Assembly: GCA_047495785.1 (NCBI GenBank)
Contig: JBLDXI010000001.1
Location: 1,302,001-1,366,000 of the forward strand
From: Lepidodermella squamata
Lineage: Eukaryota; Gastrotricha
Direction: 5' to 3'
DNA length: 64,000 nt
The translations under genes and the position numbers were made by a program. This document shows, one piece after another, positions 36,276 through 46,395 of this stretch (position 1 is the stretch's first letter; each line of letters starts with the position of its first letter). The notes beneath the pieces were generated by a model. It ran no database searches, was not told where the DNA came from, and saw only the letters and a list, made by a program, of their open reading frames with translations.

Positions 36276-36921
36276 ATGCGTCTTGTTTTGGTTGCAGCTG
36301 TCGTTGCTCTTTTCTGCATCGGTGAGCAGGAGAATCAATATCAATTCATCTAGTTTCAACTTTGATTTTTTTTCAGCCGCCACCTCAGCGAACATCGGCA
36401 AACGCGGTCGGGGCAACAATGTCTCCGCCTCGGTGAACAAGAAGTCGGCCTCCGCCTCAGCTGGTGATAACCGTGGTCGTCGTGGATTCATCGGCCACCG
36501 TGGTCGCCGCGGCAACTTCGCCTCTGCCTCGGTCAACCGCCGCTCCGCTTCGGCTTCAGCCGGCAACAACCGCGGCCGTCGTGGCCACTTCATCGGCCGC
36601 CGTCGCGGTGGCAACTACGCCTCGGCCTCTGTCAACAAGAACTCCGCCTCCGCCTCAGCTGGTGACAACCGTGGCCGCCGTGGCCATTTCATCGGCCGCC
36701 GTGGCTCCCGCTCGTCCGCGTCTGGCTCCTTCCGCGGCCGTCGCCATGGACGCGGTTTCTATGGCCGCCGTCACGGTGGTCGCTTCGGTCGTCACGGTCG
36801 CCGTGGATTCTACGGCCGTGGTCACTATGGTTACGGTCGCCGTCATGGCCGCGGTTTCTTCAGCGGCTCGTACTCGTCCGGCGACTTCCATGGCCGTCGT
36901 CACCATGCTTTCTGGAATTAA
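36276..36921 (+). CDS. Secreted Gly/Arg/Ser-rich repeat protein, cassette gene 1 copy 1
   Basis: Exons 36276-36321 and 36377-36921 (196 aa), joined in phase 1. Signal peptide MRLVLVAAVVALFCIAATSA. The mature chain consists of three repeats of about 32 residues, each combining SVNxxSASASAG with NRGRRGHFIGRR, followed by a Gly/Arg/Tyr/His region (GFYGRRHGGRFGRHGRR). It is strongly cationic, has no Cys and no known domain. The SASASA tracts are silk-like; Arg/Gly blocks recall matrix, adhesive or antimicrobial proteins, but no function can be assigned. G/C-ending codons dominate, unlike the AT-rich surroundings, suggesting strong expression. It is followed after 131 bp by cassette gene 2. Confidence 0.85.
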
Positions 36922-37002
36922 AAGCCACCTCAAGAACTTGTATCAAATTGCGATAAAGATTATTTATTCATCGAAATTTGATGAAAAAGAAATGCAAATT
37001 AT

Positions 37003-37029
37003 TCTTCAATTATTCTTTAATAATTATAG
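37003..37029 (+). promoter_or_regulatory. Candidate trans-splice acceptor between cassette genes
   Basis: A pyrimidine-rich tract ending ATTATAG lies 23 bp before the ATG of gene 2, with no recognised donor in the 82 bp back to the stop of gene 1. The second cassette has the same arrangement, with a better tract (CTTTAATTTTAG ending 44102). No AATAAA is seen in either gap. Confidence 0.4.
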
Positions 37030-37052
37030 ATTTTGTTTCGATTTGATTGAAG

Positions 37053-38151
37053 ATGCGAGGATTCTTGGTTCTCTCTGTCATTGCTTTGGGCTGCATCGGT
37101 AGGATTTCCCAAACTTTTCAATAGCGAAATTATTGCCTTTGTTTCAGCCCTGACCTCTGCCACTTTTGACCATGGCAAGAAAGCCGGTCCCAAGGGTGGT
37201 CGCCGTGCCGGTTACTCCGCCTCGGTCGAGAAACGCGACACGTACGATCGCAAGTCCGCGTCTGCTGAGCAAGAATCCGGTGCCATCAACTACGCCTCGG
37301 CCGATGCCTCGCACAACAAGAAGACCAGCGACAAGCGCAAGTTGATCAAAACCCGATCGGCGAGCCGCGAACGCGCCTCCGCCTCCTACGCCTCAGCTGG
37401 CAAGCGCGACTCTGCCTACGACCGCAAGAAGTCCAAGGCCGGCAGCAAGCGCCGCAACCGCGTCATCCGCAAGAGCGACTCGGCTGCCTTCGCCAAGCAC
37501 GACAACGCCTACGCTGGAGATGGCGCCGCCGCCGCTGCCGAGAAGCACAAGCGCAACAAGAAGCACGGCCGTGCTGACCACAAGCGCAAGGCTGCCCTGC
37601 ACAAGGACCAGGCCCGCGACAAGGCCGGCGAGGTGATCGAGTTCAAGAAGAAGACCTTCACCGACAAGGGCACGAACAAGGTCGACAAGTTCAGCTTCGA
37701 ATCGGGCGCCAATGACTTTGCTGCCTTCGACTCTGACGGCGCTGCCACGACTGCCAGCCGCAAGAAGACCGCCAAGAAGGCCCATGGCAAGAAGTCCCGC
37801 AAGGCCCACTCTGCCGACTACGCTTCCCGCGACTCGAGCGCCTCGGCTGCCGCTGCCTCGAAGAAGGCGAAGCGCAACAAGGCCCACCACCGCCGCGCCT
37901 CGACCTCGGTCGCTCGTGACTCGCGCAACGCCCGCGACTACAAGGCTGGCCAGAAGAAGACCTTCGAATCTGACTCGGCCCACACCCGCAAGGCCGCGGC
38001 CAAGAAGTCGCACAAGCGTGCCTCCGCCTCGGCTGAACGCGCCACCCACGACTTCCACGGATCTTTCTCTGTCAGCGCCCGCGACAACTACGGCAAGAAG
38101 GGTGGCAAGAAGGGTGGAAAGAAGGGCGGCAAGCACGGCTACTACTATTGA
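37053..38151 (+). CDS. Secreted Lys/Ala/Ser-rich protein, cassette gene 2 copy 1
   Basis: Exons 37053-37098 and 37148-38151 (349 aa), phase 1 intron of 49 bp. Signal peptide MRGFLVLSVIALGCIALTSA. The mature chain is rich in Lys, Arg, Ala, Ser and Asp with recurring SASA, YASA, DSA and AYDRK elements. It ends in GGKKGGKKGGKHGYYY, where the terminal Tyr cluster could be cross-linked. No Cys and no recognised fold; probably disordered. Its first exon and intron position mirror those of cassette gene 1, so both genes may share an ancestor. AATAAA near 38221. Codon use is strongly biased to G/C endings. Confidence 0.85.
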
Positions 38152-38593
38152 GTGAATTCAATTAACTACCGTATTGAACCCATGTTATTCCGTTGATGTT
38201 TTTCGGAGGTTTATTTTTGAAAATAAAGACATGCGCTTTGAGCTGAAATTGAGGTTAAAAGTCATTCGTAATTTTCTGCTAAAGGGTTCTGTTAAAGGGT
38301 TGGACAAAAACGTCTATTCCCGTGTTTTTGGAAGTCTCCAATTCCCTACTAAAATTGCCGTTTTTTCTGAATAGCTGTTTTTTTCCAAATTCCCAGAGAA
38401 ACCTGTAAATACGAGTTCATTTTCATACGAGTAAAGTTCATTTTCAACCAGAGCCGGAAAACATGCCAAACACGCGCGACTGGCACGCAGGAAATCTTTG
38501 GATTTTTAGGAAATTTTTCCTTCAGGAATAGTTGAAATTGTACATGGTTAATGGCAATTTTATCTGGGAAAAAGGAAAAATCAAGCTTTGCGA

Positions 38594-39543
38594 TCTCAGC
38601 CAGAAAAGCCGTGCGTTTTGGTTGTCGATGGCCACTCGTCCCATTTCTCCCTCGCCGAATTGGACTACTGTCGCGACAATCAAATTCACATGCTGGTGCT
38701 GCCTCCTCATTGTAAGCACAAATGGCAGAGTTCATTTTTCTCGATTTTCTATGAAATTCCGAAAATTCGAAAAAAAATCCAAGAAAGTCCAATCTAAATT
38801 TGCGATTTTTTTTCAAATTTGTCGGTTTTTTCAGATCGCGTAGTATTTGGACCGTTCAAAACAGCTTGGTAGAAGAAGGCCGGACTTTGGCAATCGAAGA
38901 ACCCGGGAAAGCCGATCAATCGTGAGACGTTCGCGCTAATATTTACGCCGGCTTGGGCTGATATCATCACCTTGAGCGCTGACAATCTGGCTGAAATCGG
39001 CTTTAAAGCCTGCGGCATTTTGCCTTACAGCCCGCTTCGGCTTTTCCAAAATGCCAAGGAGGACCAGTTCGCGATCTCAGATGCGATAATCGCGGCCAGG
39101 AATCGACAGACCGCTCTCCCGATACCGGAAATCACGATTCAGACCACGAATGCACCTGCGTTACTGCCGCTTCGACCAATCGTCCCTTATAGCAACACCT
39201 GTGCCGCTCTCAATTTAACAGCGAAGCCTCAACCGAGCCTTGCAGAAGCTGCAGAAAGTATCATGACTAATCCGTTTCAGCGACTGTCGAATAATCGAGG
39301 CGCGCGTCGCGGGCGTGCTGCTCAGCGTGCTCGAGTCGCGACCTCAGATGAGGATTACGGCGTCGTCGCGCTGAGGGGCTCTCGTCGAAGAAGACAAGCT
39401 GAAGAACCGTGGCACTCGAGGCCGCGGTGGCAGAGGTGGTCGAGGTCGCGGTGGAACGCGTGGCAGCAAGCGCCGAGCCAGCCCGAGCTCATCGTCTTCA
39501 TCATCTTCATCCGATAGCGATTCTGATCTCGACAGCGAATAAT
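38594..39543 (+). pseudogene. Broken DDE_1 (pogo/Tigger-like) transposase fragment
   Basis: Begins KPCVLVVDGHSSHF (second catalytic Asp of the DDE_1 fold), continues to the LPPHCKH block, then after a gap of about 110 bp resumes as RVVFGPFKTAW, a TAG stop (38870-38872), LWQSKNPGKPINRETF and AEIGFKACGILPYSPL. The tail can be read through one further frame change into Gly/Arg repeats and a Ser/Asp-rich end stopping near 39543. The N-terminal DNA-binding part and first catalytic Asp are missing. A dead C-terminal piece. Confidence 0.7.
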
Positions 39544-39884
39544 TTTGTATTTCTACATCGCGCTGCATTTTGGCAATCGCGCTGAGTCATCCATCTAGCA
39601 CTCATGCAAAAATTGTGAGCGAAGCGCGCGAATTAAAGGAATTATAATAACTTTAATCAAAAGTGGTCAGATTCTGTCCCAAATTGTACGACTTTACCCT
39701 ATTAATAAAATTGTGAATAAAAATTACTCTGAGCATCACTGTGCTATATTACTTATATTATAATATACCTAGTAGTAGTTTTTGTTAAAACAATGATCCG
39801 ACTGATACTAAGTAACAGTTTGCCTATAGACGCGGGTATTTACATTTAACTAATTCTTTCTGTACAAATGATTATTTATGATTT

Positions 39885-40133
39885 TGCATGAGTCTTTTAT
39901 CGTTGAGATAAATATGATATGAGTGACTGCGGTAGTTCGAGACGTTTTGCGAAGTCGCGGAAGAACTTGGTGATGGTACCACGGGCTCCAACGAAGAGAC
40001 CGATTACTTCGAGGGAAGTTAGATTGTATCTTTCCTTGAAGTATTCTGCGCAAGGCTCGTAGTGTGCCCGTTTTTCTTTGTCGACTTCCAGGGCTTGATC
40101 TGGGCTTTTTTCGAAGCGGATGGTAGGGTCCAA
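39885..40133 (-). mobile_element. 3' tail of a second non-LTR retrotransposon
   Basis: The minus strand encodes IRFEKSPDQALEVDKEK, then YNLTSLEVIGLFVGARGTI and a shifted TIKDSCKIINNHLY. This resembles the terminal segment that follows the reverse transcriptase in some LINE-type elements (VxPIVxGARGTxP pattern). A one-base frameshift precedes the last block. An ATA-rich microsatellite at about 40165-40225 lies on its 5' side. Confidence 0.5.
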
Positions 40134-40607
40134 GATCCACCCTTCTCTCGTGTTTTTATTGAAGGCGATATAATATCATAATATAATACGATTATAATAT
40201 AATATAATAATATAATACGATATTATTATAACGATATTTCTGATGCGCCCAAAACCCATTACGTGGCCGTGCTTTTATTTTCGTTTTGAAATAATAAAAC
40301 CAACAGCTCTCTAATTACTAGCTCAGATTTTCCATGAGATTTTCGGGTTTTGCGAAGTTCAATGCGGGCTTTTTCGCCGTAATATTATCGTATTTTGTCA
40401 TTTCAAACTAGCAATTCATTTATTATTCCAATTAAACAGAAAGAACTGCTGAACGTTTCAGTATTCAATCGAATTTTTCAATATATTTTCCTGAATATCC
40501 TTTATTAAAATATGTTGATTGCCTTTAAAAAATATTTAATAAACACTAATGGAGCAAAAATGTGTTCAAGCATGCGTCCCTATCACGTGATCAATATTTT
40601 CTGATAT

Positions 40608-40759
40608 GAGAGCCGAGGCGTAGTTGCCACCGCGACGGCGGCCGATGAAGTGGCCACGACGGCCGCGGTTGTTGCCGGCAGAAGCCGAAGCGGAGCGGCG
40701 GTTGACCGAGGCAGAGGCGAAGTTGCCGCGGCGACCATGGTGGCCGATGAATCCACGAC
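40608..40759 (-). pseudogene. Inverted fragment of cassette gene 1
   Basis: About 152 bp nearly identical to 36478-36630 of cassette gene 1 but on the opposite strand. It encodes GFIGHHGRRGNFASAS through GRRRGGNYASA. Only one or two substitutions and a one-base deletion at one edge separate it from the gene. It has no start, signal peptide or promoter. It lies between the two cassettes. Confidence 0.85.
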
Positions 40760-41225
40760 AAATTTGACAAACTACTAATGTACTCGAGTACGCGGCAAGC
40801 TTTCTGGTCACTTAAAAATATCCAAACGCTAGCTATGATTAGAACTAATTCCATTCATAAACCGTTTTGCTATATAAATAACTTCGGTCTTAGATGTATT
40901 TTCTGCTATAAAAATAGTAAAAATCCCGCCCTATCTCTAAATAGCTTCGCTGACTCAGTAGAACTTTTAACTCACCTATACCTAGAATGCAACTACTTGC
41001 CGTATCTACATAATATGAATAACGCTGAAATGCAACCTGATAAAACTGACATAATTAATTCTATAATTTACTGTGAATCTAGCGGCTCTGCACATGTATC
41101 GAAACTACTACCCCTCGCCTACAATTACCGGATGACTCTAAAATTGCATATATATCCGCCTATTCCATCTACCTAACCTTGACTAATCTTGACTAACTAT
41201 ATCGGCAATCGGCAAGACTACATAT

Positions 41226-41795
41226 TCACCGAAGGTCAAGCCAGGGAAAACTAAGGAAAGGTATGAGATCGTTTATAAAAATCGAAAACAAAAGTGGTGA
41301 TAATGGGTCACCCTGTCGGACTCGCACGTTTGACTTTATTGGCTTATCGAATAGAATAGTCGATTTCATTCTAAGAAGCAATGTATTGTCGGCATACATG
41401 TTCCTAATGACCTCAATGAAGGACAAAGGCAGTCCTATTTTTCTGAGCTTCTTCATTAAGAGAGCACGGCTAATTTTGTCGAACGCGTTTGAAAAATCTA
41501 CGAAGGCTGTGTATATTTTCTTTTTCCTAGTAAGGTAAAAAGCCACGATGGCGTAGAATAGAGTACACGCATCTACTGTGCCTATTTTTGGCGTGAATCC
41601 GAACTGTTCGGGTCGCAGTATCTTTTTAGCCGTGAACCATTCTAGCAAGCGTTTCTCTCGGATACTTGAAAATATTTTGGCAAATTTACAGACAGAAGTG
41701 AGATAGCTCTATAATTTTTAGGATCTAATCGGCTGTTTTTCTCATAAATAGGGATCAGCAATGCTTTGCGCCAACATTCTGGGTATTTGCTGGGT
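41226..41795 (-). mobile_element. Degraded LINE reverse-transcriptase segment
   Basis: The minus strand reads PECWRKALLIPIYEKNS, DPKNYRAISLLSV, a short break near 41690, then TAFVDFSNAFDKISRALL and the RT motif RQGDPLSPLLFSIFINDL. The catalytic YADD block that should follow is lost and the frame stops at 41226. This is an inactive internal fragment. Confidence 0.8.
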
Positions 41796-41799
41796 ATGA

Positions 41800-43259
41800 G
41801 CTAGTAATTATTTGCTGAACTGTTTCCGAGATCTGCGAGATTGAACTACCATCATCAATAAATTATTTTTTTATCGCTCGTGTTGGAAGCTAGGCATATC
41901 ACACGACCCAGCTCAACCATAACCCTCACGTGCACCGTTTTTATAAAATCGAGCTAGCACGTTAAAATGATGAAACTTTGCACAGACATAGGAATTTGAT
42001 CCCCCTCATGCCCTGAAATGGCCAAATTAGTATAATTTTTCCCGATTTCCGCTGCAACTGAAAACCATGTTTTTATGGAAAATAACAGCTTTTACGGTAA
42101 AAAATGCAGATGAAAAAGTCTCAATTTTCACCGAGCGCACGATAAATCAATGCTGACGCGCTAGATGACCAAGTAAAAAAGGGGCATTATCATAGAATTG
42201 TCAAAGTTGTACTAGCTTGTCAAAATTGTACTCCCTTGCGACTCCCTTTGAACCAGGTGCACGATTTTACATTGAATTTCGTCATCTAACATCAATTATC
42301 AAATTTACACATATAATTTTAACTACAACCTCAATAACAACCTCATAACAACAATTCACTCATTTCAAGGGCGATCATGAACCGTTGCCCCCATTGCAAG
42401 CAAAATTTCATAAAGCTTGGGTTGGGGTCTAACAACGTTATTGTAAACAGTAGCATTCCAAGACTGGAACAGCGACCATCGAAAGTACTGATCTGTCCCC
42501 AAAATCAAAATTGATAGACGACTTAAAAAAGCGAATTCAAGATCTCGAATGTCGTCCTGAGCCTTAGGAACCCTGTTTCAGCCCAGTCGAGTAAAGAGCT
42601 TCGCGAGGTTTCACGTCTTCATCTCCGGATCTCCAGGATCTGTCGAATCAGCCGAATCAGCGCTTCCGATGCAGCCATTCCTTGATACAGGGTTGGATCA
42701 AAAATTGGACTAAGTTGCGTGTTATAATAATATGGCCGGCCGACACAATATGAAAAAAGGGGGTAATTCCTCCTGAGCCACTAAGGTGCTGGAAAGTCAT
42801 CACCCGAATCGCCCAGGAGAAATGCGCATTTGACTAATCATATTTTTCTGTTCGCTGAAAACATTCTGATTCTTCGAAATGATAATCTTGAATAAATTTG
42901 AAGGTGACAATTTTTGCTAGACGAAAATAAGGTTATGGCAGATATGAGAAAGGTAGAGCCGAGTTTCAAGCCTATGCAACAGTTACACATATAATTTCGC
43001 GGCTTGATTTCCAAGAATTTTGCACGGCAAGCCTACTTATTTCCACATCCCATTTATGATGACCTAAAATTGAGAGTCGAATGATTTTTTTCATTGAGAT
43101 TGACCTTGTGGAAGTTGCACGTTCTCTCGGGCACGTGTCGATAATTAAAATAACGGTGGAAAACGGACTGAAAAATAGTAAACAGGTCGAAAGCGGCTCG
43201 CGATTTGATTTGACACGAGCAGCGGCGTTGCACAACACCGATATCCTGTTAACCGGTGG
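41800..43259. other. Intergenic region between transposon debris and cassette 2
   Basis: No gene supported. A short ORF from 42377 begins MNRCPHCKQNFIKLG, resembling a zinc ribbon, but stops soon after. From about 43150 the DNA matches the promoter region of cassette 1. Confidence 0.4.
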
Positions 43260-43268
43260 TATATTTAA
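43260..43268 (+). promoter_or_regulatory. TATA box of cassette copy 2
   Basis: TATATTTAA, 91 bp before the ATG at 43351, the same spacing as in cassette copy 1. Confidence 0.65.
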
Positions 43269-43350
43269 AGGCATACCGAAGACTGGTTAAACATCAATCA
43301 GCTTCTTCTCATATTTTCTCATCAGTTTATTCTCTCATTCCAATCCAAAA

Positions 43351-43997
43351 ATGCGTCTTGTTTTGGTTGCAGCTGTCGTTGCTCTTTTCTGCATCGGTGA
43401 GCAGGAGAAACAACAATCTCAATTTATCTAGCTTCGATTTCGATTTTTTCAGCCGCCACCTCGGCGAACATCGGCAAACGGGGCCGCGGCAACAATGTCT
43501 CCGCCTCGGTGAACAAGAAATCGGCCTCCGCCTCAGCTGGTGACAACCGTGGTCGTCGTGGATTCATCGGCCACCGTGGTCGCCGCGGCAATTTCGCCTC
43601 TGCCTCGGTCAACCGCCGCTCCGCCTCGGCCTCAGCCGGCAACAACCGTGGTCGTCGTGGCCACTTCATCGGTCGCCGTCGCGGTGGCAACTACGCCTCG
43701 GCCTCTGTCAACAAAAACTCCGCCTCCGCCTCAGCTGGTGACAACCGTGGCCGCCGTGGCCATTTCATCGGCCGCCGTGGCTCCCGCTCGTCCGCGTCTG
43801 GCTCCTTCCGCGGCCGTCGCCATGGACGCGGTTTCTATGGCCGCCGTCACGGTGGTCGCTTCGGTCGCCACGGTCGCCGTGGATTCTACGGCCGTGGTCA
43901 CTATGGTTACGGTCGCCGTCATGGCCGCGGATTCTTCAGCGGCTCATACTCGTCCGGCGACTTCCATGGCCGTCGTCACCATGCTTTCTGGAATTAA
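43351..43997 (+). CDS. Secreted Gly/Arg/Ser-rich repeat protein, cassette gene 1 copy 2
   Basis: Exons 43351-43396 and 43453-43997 (196 aa). The protein matches copy 1 almost residue for residue, with the same signal peptide, three SASASAG/NRGRRG repeats and His/Gly/Arg tail. Most nucleotide differences in exon 2 are synonymous, whereas the intron and flanks have diverged more. That points to selection or gene conversion. Followed after 128 bp by cassette gene 2 copy 2. Confidence 0.85.
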
Positions 43998-44125
43998 AAG
44001 CCACCTCAAGAACTCGTATCAAATTGCCATATAGATTATTTATTCATCGAAATTTGATGAAAACGAAATGCAAATTATTCTTCAATTTTTCTTTAATTTT
44101 AGATTTTGTTTCGATTTGATTGAAG

Positions 44126-45224
44126 ATGCGAGGTTTCTTGGTTCTCTCTGTCATTGCTTTGGGCTGCATCGGTAGGATTGCCCAAACTTTTCAATAGCGA
44201 AATTATGACTTTTGTTTCAGCCCTGACCTCGGCTACTTTTGACCATGGCAAGAAAGCCGGTCCCAAGGGTGGTCGCCGGGCCGGTTTCTCCGCCTCGGTC
44301 GAGCACCGCGACACGTACGATCGCAAGTCCGCGTCTGCTGAGCAAGAATCCGGTGCCGTCAACTACGCCTCGGCCGATGCCTCGCACAACAAGAAGACGA
44401 GCGACAAGCGTAAGCTGATCAAGACCCGATCGGCCAGCCGCGAACGCGCCTCGGCCTCCTACGCCTCGGCTGGCAAGCGCGACTCCGCCTACGACCGCAA
44501 GAAGTCCAAGGCCGGCAGCAAGCGCCGCAACCGCGTCATCCGCAAGAGCGACTCGGCTGCCTTCGCCAAGCACGACAACGCCTACGCTGGAGATGGCGCC
44601 GCCGCCGCTGCCGAGAAGCACAAGCGCAACAAGAAGCACGGCCGTGCTGACCACAAGCGCAAGGCTGCCCTGCACAAGGACCAGGCCCGCGACAAGGCCG
44701 GCGAGGTGATCGAGTTCAAGAAGAAGACCTTCACCGACAAGGGCACGAACAAGGTCGACAAGTTCAGCTTCGAATCGGGCGCCAATGACTTTGCTGCCTT
44801 CGACTCTGACGGCGCTGCCACGACTGCCAGCCGCAAGAAGACCGCCAAGAAGGCCCATGGCAAGAAGTCCCGCAAGGCCCACTCTGCCGACTACGCTTCC
44901 CGCGACTCGAGCGCCTCGGCTGCCGCTGCCTCGAAGAAGGCGAAGCGCAACAAGGCCCACCACCGCCGCGCCTCGACCTCCGTCGCCCGTGACTCGCGCA
45001 ACGCCCGCGACTACAAGGCTGGCCAAAAGAAGACCTTCGAATCTGACTCGGCTCACACCCGCAAGGCCGCGGCCAAGAAGTCGCACAAGCGCGCCTCCGC
45101 CTCGGCTGAACGCGCCACCCACGACTTCCACGGATCTTTCTCGGCCAGCGCCCGCGACAACTACGGCAAGAAGGGTGGCAAGAAGGCCAGCAAGAAGGGC
45201 GGCAAGCACGGCTATTACTACTGA
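44126..45224 (+). CDS. Secreted Lys/Ala/Ser-rich protein, cassette gene 2 copy 2
   Basis: Exons 44126-44171 and 44221-45224 (349 aa). Differs from copy 1 at only a few residues (for example GYSASVEKRD to GFSASVEHRD, GSFSVS to GSFSAS, and one GGKKGG to ASKKGG in the tail). Bases 44487-44980 are identical to 37414-37907, while the rest of the exon carries scattered changes. Same signal peptide, phase-1 49-bp intron and Tyr-cluster C-terminus. AATAAA near 45318. Confidence 0.85.
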
Positions 45225-46395
45225 GTGAATTCAATTAAATTCCGTATTGAATCAATGACATTTCGTTGATAAAGATTGATATTTTCTGCGCTATTCTTAA
45301 ATGATTTATTTTCGAAAATAAAGACGTTCGTTGTGAACTTGACTTTTGTTTTTTGAAAATAATTTCTACTTCAGCGTACATTATCGTGACTATTAAAAGA
45401 ATCGCGCGGTGGAATTGATTATTTGAATTTTTTGCACATATGCGCTCGTTCGTGGTGGCGCTTCATTTTCGTTCCTAAACGGACCAGAATTATGAACATT
45501 TCCCGGGCTCAAAAATCATGATTAAAAATAGCTCGGCTGAAAGCAGGATAGTTTGAGGTTTGAGGTGTCTCGAAACTAGGAAATTCTTATACAAAATCAG
45601 AAAAAAAAATAAAAAAATCGAAACTATTTGTTTCAAAATGTTTTTCTTTTAACTCTGCTCGTCCTCATCGCATTTGAATTGTAAATAGCAATGAGAATGA
45701 ATATTAATGAATGAATATTAATATTTGATAAGCTAATTAAACTTCCAAATCTGTCCCAGTTTCTATTTTGGTGTTATTTGAACCCAAGCTTTGAGCTAAA
45801 ATTAGCCAGCTAAATGCGCTCGCGAACATTCGAATCCTCCTATCGGCCCAATCAAACAAAGGAGATTAAAAAGGAAGAAAATCAGCCATTGAATGTTATA
45901 ATCTGACTATTGTTCGCAAAGTTACAGATTTCATGCGAACAACTTTGCGAACAAGAGCAAAAATTTTTATTCGAGTTATATCATTTGTCGTAGGTAGAAT
46001 CAAAAATTTCTTGGTAAACCGGGTGATACGCTACGTTATATCCTACCATCATTGTAAATTACAGTTGATGAAATGATAACATTAAGGTGGAGTTTTTATT
46101 TTGTTATTAGAGTGTTTTGTTTTCGTCAGCAAAACGTGCGAAGCGAGATTCTCAACACGCTCGCTTTTTTCTTGTGAGACACCCTGTTCACCCACGCGCA
46201 GTTATTCATTGAAAGTTTGGATTGCGTGGTTCGGGTCAAAACGGCGAATTGTCTGTTCCATTCAGACACGCCTATTCAAGATCGCTGCGCCAAGCAACGG
46301 AATGTTTTCGTACAAAGGTGTCTATCATTAAAATGTCAGTAAAATAAAATAAAGCAGACGACGAAACTCATGACCTGAGATATTTGGCGGAAAAT
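45225..46395. other. Intergenic region
   Basis: 3' UTR of the cassette, then AT-rich DNA with no supported gene. A region around 46120-46330 has ORF-like stretches without conserved features. Confidence 0.45.

Noticed and set aside
36464-37102. 212-aa Ala/Thr/Val-rich ORF overlapping cassette gene 1
   Set aside because: Alternate frame of the biased repeat gene; it runs across the stop, spacer and start of gene 2.
37393-38136. Long minus-strand ORF (247 aa) opposite cassette gene 2
   Set aside because: Composition is the antisense shadow of G/C-ending Lys/Ala/Ser codons; no splice-consistent start and the sense strand is clearly coding. The same applies to the 330-aa antisense ORF at 44217-45209.
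42377-42520. Short ORF starting with a CPHC zinc-ribbon-like motif
   Set aside because: Stops after about 45 residues with no continuation or splice-consistent exon; probably chance or transposon debris.
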